A stretch of 32,242 nucleotides of DNA from contig NZ_RRYI01000014.1 of assembly GCF_003931565.1 (NCBI RefSeq), forward strand, positions 1 through 32,242, read 5' to 3'. Shown here piece by piece: positions 15,396 through 22,399 of this stretch. The notes under the pieces are model-generated. The model saw nothing but the letters and a program-made list of their open reading frames with translations. It was not told the origin of the DNA and ran no database searches. A program made the translations under genes and the position numbers. Position 1 is the first letter of the stretch; each line of letters starts with the position of its first letter. Source of the stretch: Caulobacter sp. 602-1 (GTDB lineage: Bacteria; Pseudomonadota; Alphaproteobacteria; Caulobacterales; Caulobacteraceae).

Positions 15396-16757
15396 ATGAC
15401 GCTTAAGCTCTGGCTCCATCCCGAAAGGACCGCCATCCGGCCGACCTCGCCGCTGGCCTATCTCATCGCCGTCGCCAGCATCGCCCTGGCGACGGGCCTG
15501 CGGCACGTCCTGGCGCCGTGGATTACTGGCGCTCAGTTCATCACCTTCTTTCCTGCGATCATGCTCACGGTGTTTCTGTGCGGCGCTCGCGCGGGCCTCC
15601 TCACGGTCGCCTTGGCCGCGCTCGCGGCCCGGTTCGTATTGGGACCGCCCGCGCCCACGCCGCGTGATGATGTCGCCCTGGCGATGTTCATCGCGGTCGG
15701 TTTGCTCGATGTCTTGGTCCTCTCGGCGCTGCTGCGATCCAACGCCGCCCTCAAGCAGACCCTGGGCCACCTCCGCCGAGCCAACCAGGACCTGATGGCC
15801 AGCGAAGCGCGGTTTGGCGACCTTCTGGAATCAGCGGCCGACGCCATGGTGATCGTGGATCGGGGCGGCGTCATCGTCCGCGTCAATGGTCAGACGGAGC
15901 GCCTCTTCGGCTTTTCACGCCACGATCTCGTCGGCCAGCCCGTGGAGCGGCTGATTCCCGACTCCCATCGTGTGTCCCACGCCCGGTTCGTCCGCGACTA
16001 CATGGCTTCGCCGCAACTTCGCGAAATGGGGCTCGGCGGTGAGCTGCAAGGCCAGACCGCGAGCGGCGCAGCCTTTCCCGTCGAGGTCAGCCTCAACCCC
16101 CTGCGCAATAGCGATGCGGGCCTGGTCTGCGCCGTCATTCGCGACATCAGCCTGCGCAAGGCCGCCGAGGATCGCCAGACTCTGCTGATCCACGAGCTCA
16201 ATCACCGCGTGAAGAACACCCTGGCGACGGTGCAATCGATCGCGCGCCAGACCTTGAAGTCGACGGGTGATCCGGCGGCCTTCTGCGAAGCCTTCACCGC
16301 TCGTCTGGTCGCGCTCTCTCAGAGCCACGACGTCCTGACGCGCAACGACTGGACCGGAGCGACTCTGTCGGAGGTGTTGCTCGAGCAGTTGCGGCCCTAT
16401 CGACGTGACCACGTCGCCCGGTTCGAGCTCTCTGGCCCTCCTGTCAGCCTCGCACCGCGCGTGGCCCTGGCGCTGGGCATGGTGTTTGGCGAACTCAGCA
16501 CCAACGCGGCCAGGTATGGAGCGCTGTCGAACGACGAGGGGCGTCTTCTGGTCGAGTGGCGCTGGCTCGACGAGCCGGGCAAGCCGACCGTGGCTGTCAC
16601 CTGGCGCGAGGTCGGCGGGCCACCCGTCGCCCCACCAAGCCAACACGGGTTCGGCGCGCGGTTGATTCAGCGCAGCCTGTCCCACGAGCTCGGCGGCTCG
16701 GCCGTTCTGACCTATGGGGCTGAAGGATTGGTCTGCGACCTGAGATTCGCGCCTTAG
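15396..16757 (+). CDS. Membrane PAS HWE-family histidine kinase
   Basis: The protein has 453 residues. A DUF4118-like membrane region (about 18-115, as in FixL here) is followed by a PAS domain (about 138-255) and an HWE-type kinase core with HELNHRVKNTL (266-276; phosphoacceptor probably H270) and TWREVGG further on, giving the W-x-E signature. The PAS resembles FixL: H195 in VSHARF aligns with the FixL heme ligand, but the distal Arg position is G215 (GLGG instead of GIGR). Non-heme PAS domains of this subfamily often share the His, so heme binding is open. No partner regulator is adjacent. The FixK box suggests low-oxygen induction. Convergent with the LOG gene, gap 10 bp. Confidence 0.9.
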   Translation: MTLKLWLHPERTAIRPTSPLAYLIAVASIALATGLRHVLAPWITGAQFITFFPAIMLTVFLCGARAGLLTVALAALAARFVLGPPAPTPRDDVALAMFIAVGLLDVLVLSALLRSNAALKQTLGHLRRANQDLMASEARFGDLLESAADAMVIVDRGGVIVRVNGQTERLFGFSRHDLVGQPVERLIPDSHRVSHARFVRDYMASPQLREMGLGGELQGQTASGAAFPVEVSLNPLRNSDAGLVCAVIRDISLRKAAEDRQTLLIHELNHRVKNTLATVQSIARQTLKSTGDPAAFCEAFTARLVALSQSHDVLTRNDWTGATLSEVLLEQLRPYRRDHVARFELSGPPVSLAPRVALALGMVFGELSTNAARYGALSNDEGRLLVEWRWLDEPGKPTVAVTWREVGGPPVAPPSQHGFGARLIQRSLSHELGGSAVLTYGAEGLVCDLRFAP

Positions 16758-16767
16758 GGAGGGTTGC

Positions 16768-17547
16768 TCAAGATGTCGTCTCCGGCGTCCGCAAGCCGCC
16801 TTCCAGCAACCGCGACCAGACGGTCTCGGCGTCATCGGCGAAGGCCAGCAGCGCCAGATCGGCTCGATCGATCATGCCGGCCTCGACAAGCGCCTCGAAA
16901 TTGATCACCGCGCGCCAATAGGCCTCGTCGAACAGGATGATCGGGACGGGCGGCGCCTTGTGAGTCTGACGCAGCGTCAGAAGTTCGAACAGCTCGTCGA
17001 ACGTCCCAAAGCCGCCGGGGAAAACCACGAGCGCCCTGGCGCGCATCGCCAGGTGCATCTTGCGCATGGCGAAGTAGTGGAAGCGGAACGTCAGCGCCGG
17101 CGTGCAGTAGGGATTGGGTTGCTGCTCGCGGGGCAGGGTGATGTTGAAGCCGATCGACGGCGCGCCAACCTCGAAGGCGCCCTGGTTGGCGGCGGCCATC
17201 AGGCCGGGGCCGCCGCCCGTGGCGATGACGTTCTCGAAGACGCCTTGGCGCGGGCTCAGCGCGCCGCCGCGTTCCGAGGCGATCTGGCCGAGCCGCCGCG
17301 CCTGCTCGAACCAGAAGGCCTGGCGGCCCGGCCCATCGGCGCGCACGCGCGCGCTGCCGAACACCACGATCGTCGTGGCCACGCCGAAGGCGCGCAAGGC
17401 TTCGTCAGCCTTGGCGAACTCGAGCAGGAAGCGCACGCCGCGCATGGAGTCGCCGAGCAGGAAGTCCTGGTCGAGCGCGGCCAAGCGATAGGCCGGCGCA
17501 TTCAACTGGGCGGCGTTGCTGGGCGGCGGTTGCGAAGCGTCGTCCAT
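16768..17547 (-). CDS. LOG-family Rossmann protein (nucleotide 5'-monophosphate phosphoribohydrolase-like)
   Basis: The protein has 259 residues. Family motifs are visible: VVFGSARV near 60, GGGPGLMAAANQGA in the middle, and PGGFGTFDELFE, which is the PGGxGT-x-E catalytic/nucleotide signature. Members cleave the base from cytokinin-type or purine nucleoside monophosphates; the physiological role in bacteria is mostly unclear. The N-terminal extension of about 40 residues is longer than in minimal members. Four bases separate it from the stop of the upstream quinone reductase gene, so the two form an operon presumably under the box at 18207. Confidence 0.88.
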   Translation of the reverse strand: MDDASQPPPSNAAQLNAPAYRLAALDQDFLLGDSMRGVRFLLEFAKADEALRAFGVATTIVVFGSARVRADGPGRQAFWFEQARRLGQIASERGGALSPRQGVFENVIATGGGPGLMAAANQGAFEVGAPSIGFNITLPREQQPNPYCTPALTFRFHYFAMRKMHLAMRARALVVFPGGFGTFDELFELLTLRQTHKAPPVPIILFDEAYWRAVINFEALVEAGMIDRADLALLAFADDAETVWSRLLEGGLRTPETTS

Positions 17548-17551
17548 CGCG

Positions 17552-18151
17552 TCAGGCCACGGCGGGCCCGAAGAGCTCGTCCAGGCGCGTGCGCACCTGC
17601 TCGAGCACGTCGGCGCCGGACTCGTCGGTCATGTTCGACACCACGCCGCCGAAGTGCTTGTGATCGAGGACGCGGAGGCCGCAGACGCCTTGGAGATGGA
17701 TGTCGAACACCGTCATCAGCGCCTTGAGCGCGCCGGTGTGGTTGACCCAGTCATCGGGCGCGCCGGAGGTCGAGAACGACAAAAGGCTCTTGCCCGTCAA
17801 CAGCGCTTCGGTCCCGCCGGCGCCAGGCGCGTACCCGAAACCCATGCCGAAGACGCGGTCGACATAGCCCTTGAGAATGGCGGGCGGGGCGTTGAACCAG
17901 AACGGATAGACGAAGATGAAGCTCTTGACCGCGCTCAGCCGGCGCCGCTCGGCCACGACGTCGGGCGCGGGGGTCACGCCGTGCGGCGTAGGCATTTCCT
18001 CGGCCTGCAGGCGCGGGTCGAAGTCCATCGCATAGAGGTCGTGCAACTGGGCCTCATGCCCGCCCGCGCGAAGGTGTTCGACACAGGTGCGCGCCAGCGC
18101 CGCGCAGAAGCTGGTCGGTTTGGGGTGGGCGAGCACGACGGCGTGCAACAT
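17552..18151 (-). CDS. NAD(P)H dehydrogenase (quinone)-like flavodoxin-fold protein
   Basis: The protein has 199 residues. The start at 18151 has GGAGG about five bases upstream; longer frames run into the intergenic operators. The N-terminal VVLAHPKPTSFCAALA matches the flavin-binding opening of the NQO1/MdaB/KefF family, followed by the typical FVYPFWFNAPPAILKGYVDRVF and TGKSLLSFSTSG. It likely reduces quinones by two electrons in the cytoplasm or at the membrane face, avoiding semiquinone radicals. First gene of an operon with the LOG protein. A FixK-like box lies 62.5 bp upstream. Confidence 0.88.
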   Translation of the reverse strand: MLHAVVLAHPKPTSFCAALARTCVEHLRAGGHEAQLHDLYAMDFDPRLQAEEMPTPHGVTPAPDVVAERRRLSAVKSFIFVYPFWFNAPPAILKGYVDRVFGMGFGYAPGAGGTEALLTGKSLLSFSTSGAPDDWVNHTGALKALMTVFDIHLQGVCGLRVLDHKHFGGVVSNMTDESGADVLEQVRTRLDELFGPAVA

Positions 18152-18206
18152 GGCGAGCCTCCAGTCTTTCGAGGCCTCCAGACTAAGGTCATCGCGCCGA
18201 GGAGAA

Positions 18207-18220
18207 TTGATCCAAGTCAG
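18207..18220 (-). promoter_or_regulatory. FixK-type operator for quinone reductase-LOG operon
   Basis: The plus strand reads TTGATCCAAGTCAG, one mismatch (last base) to TTGA-N6-TCAA. Its centre is 62.5 bp from the start at 18151. Confidence 0.6.
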
Positions 18221-18290
18221 GCCTTTTACGGCGCGAGGGGCGGCTCGAGGCCGCGCGATCCCCTGCGAAATTGGGCCGCCGTTCGGGGGT

Positions 18291-18304
18291 TTGACACAGG
18301 TCAA
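18291..18304 (+). promoter_or_regulatory. FixK-type operator for the DUF883-like gene
   Basis: TTGACACAGGTCAA is a full match with its centre 64.5 bp before the ATG at 18362. It sits 71 bp from the divergent site above, so each gene of the divergent pair has its own box. Confidence 0.75.
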
Positions 18305-18361
18305 GCGGGTCCACGCTCATCCGGCGATGGTGGCGCTCGGCACACCCACAGGAGTTTAGAC

Positions 18362-18688
18362 ATGCGAAAGCCCCTTGCCCTCGCTGACGACCTCGGACAC
18401 CAGGGCGGCAAAGCCTTCGCCAAGGTCGGCGAACATCTGCGCGCGTTGAAGGCCCAGCTCGGCGACAAGACGGGTGACGCGCTTTCGTCCACGTCGCTGG
18501 CTCTCGGTCACGCGGCCTTGGAGCTTGTCGGTGAGGTGGAAGAGAAACTCGACGCCGTGGCCGATGGCGCCCGACGCCAGATTCGCCGCCATCCGGACGA
18601 GGCGGCCGCGACCGCGGCCCTGGCGGTGGTCCTCGCCGCTGGCGTCGCGGGACTTGTCACCTACGGACTGATGCGCCGGCGCGACTAG
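18362..18688 (+). CDS. ElaB/YqjD/DUF883-like tail-anchored membrane protein
   Basis: The protein has 108 residues, with AGGAG about 7 bases upstream of the ATG. The first 75 residues are predicted helical and polar with heptad-like spacing (KVGEHLRALKAQLGDK), followed by RRHPDEAA, a hydrophobic segment (about 84-104, ALAVVLAAGVAGLVTYGLM) and RRRD at the end. This resembles DUF883/ElaB proteins, which are anchored at the inner membrane by the C-terminus and, in E. coli YqjD, associate with ribosomes in stationary phase. Sequence identity to named members cannot be judged here, so assignment is by architecture. Its stop shares CTAG with the converging Nudix gene. Confidence 0.75.
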   Translation: MRKPLALADDLGHQGGKAFAKVGEHLRALKAQLGDKTGDALSSTSLALGHAALELVGEVEEKLDAVADGARRQIRRHPDEAAATAALAVVLAAGVAGLVTYGLMRRRD

Positions 18689-19161
18689 CCCGCTCTACTG
18701 GCCGCGGCGATCCGCGCCGCGGCCTCGATCAATATGGGCCGTTGGCCTGGCAGAATCTTGCGCAGGGCGGTGGGCAGGTCGAAATAGGCGACGGCGTCGA
18801 TCTCCGGCGCGTCGACCCACTGTCCCGAACGCGGGGGCCATTCCAGGCGGAAGGTCTGGCTGGCGAACCGCTCAAGGTCGAGATCGGCCCTGGCCAGCCA
18901 GGGAATAATCATCTTGCCGCGATAGGCGCGGCGAGGCGTCAGGGCCTCCAGTGGACCGTTCAGGGCCAGCCCTGTCTCTTCCTGAAACTCACGACGCGCG
19001 GCGGTCATCGCCATTTCGCCGGGCTCGATCAGCCCTTTTGGGATCGACCAAGTCCCGTCATCGCGGCTGCGCCAGTAGGGACCGCCGGGATGCCCGAGCA
19101 GGAAGACGGGGGTGTCGACGAGACCACCCCAAACCAGAACGCCGGCGGCTTGCTGCACCAT
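18685..19161 (-). CDS. Nudix hydrolase
   Basis: The protein has 158 residues. It contains a complete Nudix box, G-x5-E-x7-REFQEETGL, starting at GLIEPGE (about 43-65), preceded by TWSIPKG as in NTP/NDP-X pyrophosphohydrolases. The family hydrolyses nucleoside diphosphates linked to another group, often for housecleaning; the substrate is not readable. The N-terminal AAGVLVWGG and DTPVFLLGHPGGPYW resemble a group of small bacterial Nudix proteins active on damaged or signalling nucleotides. AAGG lies eight bases before the ATG. Convergent with the DUF883-like gene; 77 bp downstream of fixK on the same strand. Confidence 0.9.
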   Translation of the reverse strand: MVQQAAGVLVWGGLVDTPVFLLGHPGGPYWRSRDDGTWSIPKGLIEPGEMAMTAARREFQEETGLALNGPLEALTPRRAYRGKMIIPWLARADLDLERFASQTFRLEWPPRSGQWVDAPEIDAVAYFDLPTALRKILPGQRPILIEAAARIAAASRAG

Positions 19162-19238
19162 GACTTTACCTTGAAATCATGGGCTCGGGACGACGAAACG
19201 GCGAGCGGAGGCGCGGGCGTTGGAGCCTCCAAGCGACG

Positions 19239-19907
19239 TTAGGGCGCGGCGCGAGCGGCCAGCCTGGCGGGGGAGGCGACGCGGAAGCGACGGCAGCCCT
19301 CCAGGGCGATCAGGCCCTCGCTCTGCAGCTGGCTGAACATGCGCGAGACGGTCTCGATGCTCAGGCCCAGGTGATCTGCGATGTCCTGGCGGCTCATCGC
19401 CAACTCGCTCCAGACCGACCGCTGTCGCTTGGCCACGTCGGACAGGAAGCCGGCGACCTTCTCCAAGGCGCTCTTGCGGGCCAGGAGCATCATGTGCTCG
19501 TGCGCCCGTTCCAGCTCCGAGCCGGTGGCCTGCCAGATGGCCCGTTCCAGGCCGTGGCCGGCCTCGCCGCGATGGCGCATGGTCGAGCGCCGGGCGACCA
19601 GGACGCGGGTGGGACCCAGCGCCTCGGCAGAGGACAGGTGCGCGGGTCCGGTCTCCAGGCCGAAGAGATCGCCCGGATAATAGAAGCCGGCGATCTGGCG
19701 GCGGCCGTCGCTGGTCAGGCGCGAGGCGCGCACCGCGCCGCTCTGGACCTGATAGACGAGATCGGTCTCTTCGCCCTGGGCGTAGATTTCTTCGTCGCTG
19801 GCGTAGGCGATGCTGACGCCCATGTCGCCGAACATGTCGGCCATGGGCGGATAAAGCGACGTCATCGCTGGAGCGGCGGCGGATCTCGGTAAGGCGTGCA
19901 TCGACAT
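19239..19907 (-). CDS. fixK: CRP/FNR-family transcription activator FixK
   Basis: The protein has 222 residues from the ATG at 19907, with AGGGAG seven bases upstream; an earlier ATG at 19949 lacks a site. The cyclic-nucleotide-like sensor domain (about 30-125) has no N-terminal Cys cluster, unlike FNR, so it does not carry an Fe-S switch. The helix-turn-helix reads MSRQDIADHLGLSIETVSRMF with E185 and R189 in the E-x2-SR pattern that reads TTGA half-sites. The only Cys is C205, just after the recognition helix; Bradyrhizobium FixK2 has a redox-sensitive Cys near its DNA-binding region, so this is worth noting. Likely induced by FixJ and responsible for the TTGA-N6-TCAA boxes around it. Confidence 0.9.
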   Translation of the reverse strand: MSMHALPRSAAAPAMTSLYPPMADMFGDMGVSIAYASDEEIYAQGEETDLVYQVQSGAVRASRLTSDGRRQIAGFYYPGDLFGLETGPAHLSSAEALGPTRVLVARRSTMRHRGEAGHGLERAIWQATGSELERAHEHMMLLARKSALEKVAGFLSDVAKRQRSVWSELAMSRQDIADHLGLSIETVSRMFSQLQSEGLIALEGCRRFRVASPARLAARAAP

Positions 19908-19973
19908 CGTGGCTCTCCCTGCGGCGCGATGACAGGGATAGTGCCGCACGCCCCAACCACACCATTGGGAACA

Positions 19974-19981
19974 ATACTTAG
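19974..19981 (-). promoter_or_regulatory. Weak FixJ-like site upstream of fixK
   Basis: The minus strand reads CTAAGTAT, 6 of 8 to GTAMGTAG, about 70 bp from the fixK start. The overlapping palindrome ATTGGGAACAAT (19964-19975) has the wrong half-site spacing for FixK. Both are tentative. Confidence 0.2.
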
Positions 19982-20141
19982 AATTGGCCGCTCGCTGTTC
20001 TGTGGGCCGATAGACAAAAGTTCCGGCATGTCCGAACTAGCTGCGATGGACACGCGTGCGCGCCAGCATCCGTATAATCCCTCATATCGACCATGTTTCC
20101 GCTTTTCTAGCCTTGGCGCCATTGGTCAAATGGAGGCGGCG

Positions 20142-20945
20142 ATGAAGACGGTGCTGTTGCTGGTGCATGCCGACGCCGGTCAGGAGGCCCGTCTCCAAGC
20201 GGCGCTCGATCTGACCCGCGCGCTCGAAGGGCGCCTGATCTGCGTTGACGTCACGCCCATTCCCGACTTCGCGGGCGATATCGGCGGCGCGGCGCAGGCG
20301 ATGATCCTGGAAGAGGAGCGCGAGGCCGAGACGATCAATCGGACCGCTCTGGAAGCGCGTCTGGCTGGCGAGGGCGTCGCCTGGGACTGGATCGACGCGA
20401 CGGGCGACTTCACCCAATGCCTGATGCGCCAAACCGGGCTGGCCGACGTTATTGTTGTCAACTGCAAGCGGGACACGATGATGGGGGCGGATCCCCGCGG
20501 CGTGGTGGCCTCTGTCGTGAGTCAGGCCAGTTGTCCCGTGGTCGCCGTTCCGGACGACGCACGCGGCTTCAACCCCAATCTTCCAGCCTTGGTCGCATGG
20601 GATGGTTCGGAGCCATGCATGGCGGCCCTGCGCGCCAGTGTTCCGCTGCTGCGCTTGGCGCGCTCGGTCACCTTGTTCGTTGTCGAGGATGGCGCGGCCC
20701 GGGTCCCGCCCGTCGAGGCGGCGGCCGCCTATCTGTCTCGTCACGATATCCACGCGACGATCGAGCAGGTCGCCGCGGACGGCGCCACGCCCGACGCGCT
20801 GATCCTGACCGCCTGCGAGGCCGCCGGGGTGGGCTATTGCGTGATGGGCGCCTTCGGCCACGGCCGGCTGCGCGAAGAGCTTTTCGGCGGGGTGACCCGT
20901 CGCATGCTCGACGCCGCCGAGCTGCCCCTGGTGTTGGGGCGCTAA
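20142..20945 (+). CDS. Tandem-domain universal stress protein, paralogue of 3387-4187
   Basis: The protein has 267 residues, with GGAGG five bases before the ATG. It aligns along its whole length with the protein at 3387: MK.VLL.VH, GQEARLQAALD, WDWI..TGD, VNCKRDT, ARGF, AWDGS, YCVMGA.G.GRLRE and LPLVLGR. The closing loop is GAFGHGRLREELFGG, again with Gly in place of the usual Ser/Thr. It presumably acts like its paralogue in low-oxygen stress. No TTGA-N6-TCAA site is found in the 234 bp shared with fixK, so its control may differ from the left copy, for example through FixJ. Followed 44 bp later by a cytochrome c gene with a good ribosome site, probably one operon. Confidence 0.9.
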   Translation: MKTVLLLVHADAGQEARLQAALDLTRALEGRLICVDVTPIPDFAGDIGGAAQAMILEEEREAETINRTALEARLAGEGVAWDWIDATGDFTQCLMRQTGLADVIVVNCKRDTMMGADPRGVVASVVSQASCPVVAVPDDARGFNPNLPALVAWDGSEPCMAALRASVPLLRLARSVTLFVVEDGAARVPPVEAAAAYLSRHDIHATIEQVAADGATPDALILTACEAAGVGYCVMGAFGHGRLREELFGGVTRRMLDAAELPLVLGR

Positions 20946-20989
20946 GCGCCGTTCGCCGCACGGTCCTTTTTCCAGTGAGGGAGGCGAGC

Positions 20990-21613
20990 ATGCCTGCGGG
21001 ATGTTCAGATGCGCGGCGGGGCGCGAGCCTGTCGTTCGCCACGGCGTTCTTGGTCTTGTGCGCCTGGGGCGCGCCGATCTCGTCCTCAAGAGCCCAGCCC
21101 GCGCCCGCGCCCTCGGGCGACCAGATCAACGGTCAGCGTCTGGCGCAGCGCTATTGCGGGCAGTGTCACGCTGTTGCGCAAGGCGTGAGCCCGCTACCGG
21201 ATGCGCCGCCATTCCCGCGTCTGTTCACCCGTTACCGACCGGGCCGTCTCGACGCGATCCTCGCCGAGGGCATGCTAGCCCCCAGTCAGCCGCCGGAAGA
21301 GGGCTCGCCGCCAAGTCATCCCCGCATGCCGATGGCCAAGCTGGACGATGATCAGATCGCCGATCTCAAGGCCTATCTGCGCGGCTTGGATCCGCGTGTC
21401 GGCTCACGTCCCGCGCCCTGCCACGGCGCGGGGAAGGGCGATCCGGAGGAGCGAACCGCGTTCATCCGGGCATCTAAAGGCGCGATTGCGCGACATCAAA
21501 TTCCGCGCGTCCGATCGCGCGAGACTGTCGACATTCGGAGGTTTGGACCATGGGCATGCTGCAGACGACCTTCCTCCTTCTCGACGTCCTCGGCCTCGCC
21601 GCCCTGGTCATGA
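20990..21613 (+). CDS. c-type cytochrome with an unusual C-terminal extension
   Basis: The frame gives 207 residues; AGGGAGG precedes the ATG at 20990. The N-terminal export signal has core SLSFATAFLVLCAWGAP, the heme site is CGQCH (C56, C59, H60) and the likely axial Met is M113 or M115 in PRMPMAK. The cytochrome fold should end near KAYLRGLDP (about 135). The remaining 70 residues are basic, Cys-containing and unlike the family, overlap the next gene by 64 bases and run over a FixK-like site (21486-21499). The gene may therefore really end earlier, for example through a shift to the stop at 21475-21477, or the tail may be read through. Its role is like the other cytochromes here. Confidence 0.8.
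   Translation: MPAGCSDARRGASLSFATAFLVLCAWGAPISSSRAQPAPAPSGDQINGQRLAQRYCGQCHAVAQGVSPLPDAPPFPRLFTRYRPGRLDAILAEGMLAPSQPPEEGSPPSHPRMPMAKLDDDQIADLKAYLRGLDPRVGSRPAPCHGAGKGDPEERTAFIRASKGAIARHQIPRVRSRETVDIRRFGPWACCRRPSSFSTSSASPPWS
21486..21499 (+). promoter_or_regulatory. FixK-like site upstream of the small-protein string
   Basis: TTGCGCGACATCAA has one mismatch to TTGA-N6-TCAA (the same A to C change as the site at 5139). Its centre is 57.5 bp before the ATG at 21550. It lies inside the doubtful tail of the cytochrome frame. Confidence 0.45.
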
Positions 21614-21687
21614 TCGCGAGCACGATTCTGTTGATCGCGACGGCGGGCGAGGGGCCTGTCATGCGACGCGATCGGAGACGGCCATGA
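21550..21687 (+). CDS. 45-residue single-pass membrane protein
   Basis: GGAGG lies eight bases before the ATG. The protein has one long hydrophobic helix, FLLLDVLGLAALVMIAST through ILLIATA (about 8-32), and a short basic tail RRDRRRP, giving N-out/C-in topology by the positive-inside rule. The last bases overlap the next start as ATGA (21684-21687). The size recalls small oxidase-associated subunits such as CcoQ, but I see no specific match. Good ribosome site, coupling and a FixK-like box support it as real. Confidence 0.65.
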   Translation: MGMLQTTFLLLDVLGLAALVMIASTILLIATAGEGPVMRRDRRRP

Positions 21688-21830
21688 AGCCGACGCCCCG
21701 CGGACCGTGGGTGGCGATCCTGGCCCTCGCGGCGGTCATCGGCGTGGCGTCGCTCGGCAGCTGCCACAACCTCGATCGCCTGCGCCACCCCAACCATGAG
21801 CCAGTGATCACGCCGGGCGCCGGACATTAG
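21684..21830 (+). CDS. 48-residue probable lipoprotein
   Basis: Starts in ATGA overlap with the previous gene. After MKPTPRG comes a hydrophobic leader VAILALAAVIGVASLGSC, ending in an LGSC lipobox with Cys27, so the mature part would be only about 22 residues, CHNLDRLRHPNHEPVITPG. That mature part is rich in His and Asn and could bind a metal, but this is inference. No family recognised. It belongs to the string 21550-22995. Confidence 0.6.
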   Translation: MKPTPRGPWVAILALAAVIGVASLGSCHNLDRLRHPNHEPVITPGAGH

Positions 21831-21841
21831 GAGACGGTTCG

Positions 21842-22399
21842 ATGGTCGCTTTCGGGATCCGACGGCCGCTTCATAAGGCCCTGACGCGTGATCGCGCGGC
21901 GCCGTTCGTCAGGCCGCCTGCTGGCGGCGGGGCGCTGCGCTGGATCTTCCCCGTACTGTGCCTGGCCGCGCCCTTCCTTGGCGAGGTGGCGGTGATCTAT
22001 CTGCCCAGCTGTCTGCTGTTCGGCGCCGTGCTGGGCATTTGGGGCGCGCACCGAACCGGAGCGGTGTGGTCTGTGATGATCTGGAGCCTCGTCACCGGTA
22101 TATTCGGCGCCCTGCTGGCCTTCGTCGAGGTTCAGGTCGTCCCGGACTTGCGGATTCTGGCCTTGGTCACCGCGCTGATCCAGGCCCTGGCGCTTCTCGC
22201 GATCGGCGCGCCAGCCACGATCTCGGGATGGCCCGCGCGCGGCATGGTTCTAGCCAGCCTCGCCGGACCGCTCGCCTTGGCGTTGCTGGCGTTGCGCGGC
22301 GCTCCGGCTTGGGCGGCCTTGGCCGCCACCCTCGCCGTCGCGCTCGACCTGGCGGGGTTGCCTTTGGCGTTGATGGCGCGCCGTCGCGCGCGGCCGTGA
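21842..22399 (+). CDS. Polytopic membrane protein of unknown family
   Basis: The protein has 185 residues; GGAG lies eight bases before the ATG and 11 bases separate it from the lipoprotein gene. After a basic N-terminus (about 1-30) it has five or six hydrophobic segments from LRWIFPVLCLAAPFLG to LAGLPLALMA and ends in RRRARP. I recognise no transporter motif or catalytic residues. Its stop overlaps the next start as GTGA (22396-22399). Its neighbours suggest a membrane complex formed with the small membrane protein, the lipoprotein and the four-Cys protein. Confidence 0.7.
   Translation: MVAFGIRRPLHKALTRDRAAPFVRPPAGGGALRWIFPVLCLAAPFLGEVAVIYLPSCLLFGAVLGIWGAHRTGAVWSVMIWSLVTGIFGALLAFVEVQVVPDLRILALVTALIQALALLAIGAPATISGWPARGMVLASLAGPLALALLALRGAPAWAALAATLAVALDLAGLPLALMARRRARP

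Noticed and set aside
14241..15770. 509-codon minus-strand open frame over adhP, cytochrome and kinase genes
   Set aside because: Spans several well-supported genes and intergenic DNA and yields low-complexity Arg/Gln/Gly-rich sequence.
19964..19975. ATTGGGAACAAT as a FixK autoregulation site upstream of fixK
   Set aside because: TTG and CAA are four bases apart, not eight as in TTGA-N6-TCAA, so a FixK dimer should not fit.
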